NCBI GenBank assembly: GCA_958454405.1
Contig: CAUEBO010000026.1
Coordinates: 1 to 32,967, forward strand
DNA: 32,967 nt
DNA from: an uncultured Eggerthellaceae bacterium
Lineage (GTDB): Bacteria; Actinomycetota; Coriobacteriia; Coriobacteriales; Eggerthellaceae
Direction of reading: 5' to 3'
A program made the position numbers and the translations under genes. Positions 32,099-32,967 of this stretch are shown piece by piece. Position 1 is the first letter of the stretch. Each line of letters opens with the position of its first letter. The notes under the pieces were generated by a model. The model saw only the letters and a list, made by a program, of their open reading frames with translations. It had not been told where the DNA came from and did not search any database.

Positions 32099-32620
32099 GT
32101 CCTGTCTTTCAATTGGAGAGCGCCCGCAATGCGCAGGCGCTTCGGAAAACGGAGCCTATTCTACCTCATTCGAGCCTCGGAACGCACACGTTCGAACGCC
32201 TCGACAGGAGAACCGTTGAAAATCCCGAGAACGGGCGGCGGAGCCGGCCGGCGCGAAGGCGGCGAGAAAAAGCGTGTATTCGTCAAATTCCGCGTGAAAA
32301 CGTCGGGAACCTTTGCTATTCTATCGCATTGTGTATCCAGCGATACGTGCGCGCGATGGCTTCCATCGCCGAATCCGCAGACGTGGCTGCAAGAGGATTC
32401 GTCTTGCTGGGTGACCGGTTGGTCCGCGAAACAGAGAAATCCCGCCTGTTTCCATGCGCATGAACGGCTTTCCGCCTGTGCGGAGCGCCCCGGTTCTCCC
32501 CGAGGATCGCATGCGAGGCAATCGGCACCGGGCAACGACAAGGCGCGCACGCTGCGCCGGATATGCACGGTAACCGGCTTCGCAGGAAGCAATGAGAAGA
32601 TTTATTGGAGGAAGAACACT
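32099..32620. other. 522-base divergent lepA-rpsT intergenic region
   Basis: A TAGAAT (32163-32158, minus) lies about 60 bases before lepA without a good -35. On the plus strand a promoter at 32294-32322 would give rpsT a leader of about 290 bases. The leader holds several inverted repeats: TCGCATGCGA (about 32508-32517) within CCCGGT...ACCGGG, and GCCGG...CCGGC near 32555-32580. Short ORFs here lack ribosome binding sites and I do not call them. Confidence 0.5.
32294..32322 (+). promoter_or_regulatory. Promoter for rpsT
   Basis: GTGAAA (32294-32299), 17 bases, TATTCT (32317-32322), preceded by TGC, an extended -10. Transcription would start near 32329. Confidence 0.55.
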
Positions 32621-32967
32621 GTGGCGAACATCAAGAGCCAGAAGAAGCGCATCATCACCAACGAGAAGGCCCGCCTGCGCAACCGCGCGGTGAAGTCCGA
32701 GCTCAAAACCGCTACCCGCCGCGTCAAGGACGCCGTGGCCGCCGGCAACGGCGCCGAAGCCTACGCTGCCGCGCTGGCTGCCTGCCGTCTTATGGACAAG
32801 GCCGCCTCGAAGGGCGTCATCCACAAGAACCAGGCCGCCAACCGCAAGAGCGGCATCATGGCGCTCGCCAACACCGTGGCCACCGACGCCGATCGCGCCG
32901 CCTACGTGAAGCCCGCCAAGAAGGAGCAGAAGACCGGCTCCAAGAAGGCCGAGCGCAAGGCCGCCCG
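32621..32967 (+). CDS. rpsT: 30S ribosomal protein S20 (3' end cut off by window edge)
   Basis: At least 115 aa visible with no stop at the edge. S20 binds 16S rRNA early in 30S assembly. It begins ANIKSQKKRIITNEKARLRN and has VIHKNQAANRKSGIMALAN, the conserved S20 core, which normally ends near residue 85-90. A Lys/Ala-rich tail (YVKPAKKEQKTGSKKAERKA) continues past that length. The start is GTG 32621, with GGAGGAAG about 6 bases upstream. It is divergent from lepA, an arrangement seen in many bacteria, and has a long structured leader. Confidence 0.95.
   Translation, partial: MANIKSQKKRIITNEKARLRNRAVKSELKTATRRVKDAVAAGNGAEAYAAALAACRLMDKAASKGVIHKNQAANRKSGIMALANTVATDADRAAYVKPAKKEQKTGSKKAERKAA

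Noticed and set aside
32454..32570. A possible 38-codon upstream ORF in the rpsT leader
   Set aside because: No ribosome binding site and an Arg-rich composition; inverted repeats explain the region as well.

Overview
The window is a GC-rich (about 65%) bacterial chromosome segment with densely packed housekeeping genes, nearly all on the minus strand. Gene content and style point to an actinobacterial anaerobe of the Coriobacteriia, probably Eggerthellaceae. The signs are frequent GTG/TTG starts, RNase J with a basic N-terminal tail, PNPase with an Arg/Gly/Asp-rich tail, and the lepA-hemW-hrcA-dnaJ-rsmE-mtaB-phoH-ybeY-dgkA-era-recO order. The taxon is inferred from gene style, not from a marker search.

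Layout, read along the minus strand from the right edge. (1) 32.1-15.5 kb: lepA, a 66-aa membrane peptide, a tRNA-dihydrouridine synthase, an M23-fold protein, hemW, CIRCE-hrcA-dnaJ, rsmE, mtaB, phoH, ybeY, dgkA, era, a zinc-ribbon/PASTA membrane protein, recO and a TSCPD protein. The usual grpE, dnaK, prmA and cdd are absent from this cluster. (2) 14.3-12.5 kb: a VanR/VanS-like two-component pair, divergent from an exported C39-like peptidase. (3) 12.3-7.5 kb: rpsO, pnp, dapB and dapA. (4) 7.4 kb to the left edge: rnj, ftsK, a RodZ-like protein, yajQ and rimO (truncated by the window). Plus-strand genes are few: the C39-like peptidase, a CapA/PgsA-like membrane-anchored protein, and rpsT (S20), which runs off the right edge.

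Most of the window supports translation and RNA metabolism (LepA, S15, S20, Dus, MtaB, RimO, RsmE, YbeY, Era, PNPase, RNase J), protein folding (HrcA/DnaJ), chromosome segregation (FtsK) and lysine/peptidoglycan precursor supply (DapA/DapB). A second theme is the cell surface: VanS-like kinase, PASTA protein, C39-like and M23-like proteins, CapA-like protein and DgkA-like lipid kinase.

I see no prophage, IS element, CRISPR array, tRNA or rRNA. The least ordinary signals are as follows. A REP-like palindromic repeat occurs as an inverted pair between dapB and pnp, and a third copy lies in frame inside the rimO coding sequence. A direct-repeat operator-like site (CTTAAG-N5-CTTAAG) sits between the two-component pair and the peptidase. 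A perfect 24-bp inverted repeat lies between convergent genes. An extended -10 directly abuts the phoH start codon, suggesting a leaderless mRNA. No clearly novel multi-gene system was found. The best candidate for an undescribed unit is the VanRS-like pair with its divergent exported peptidase.
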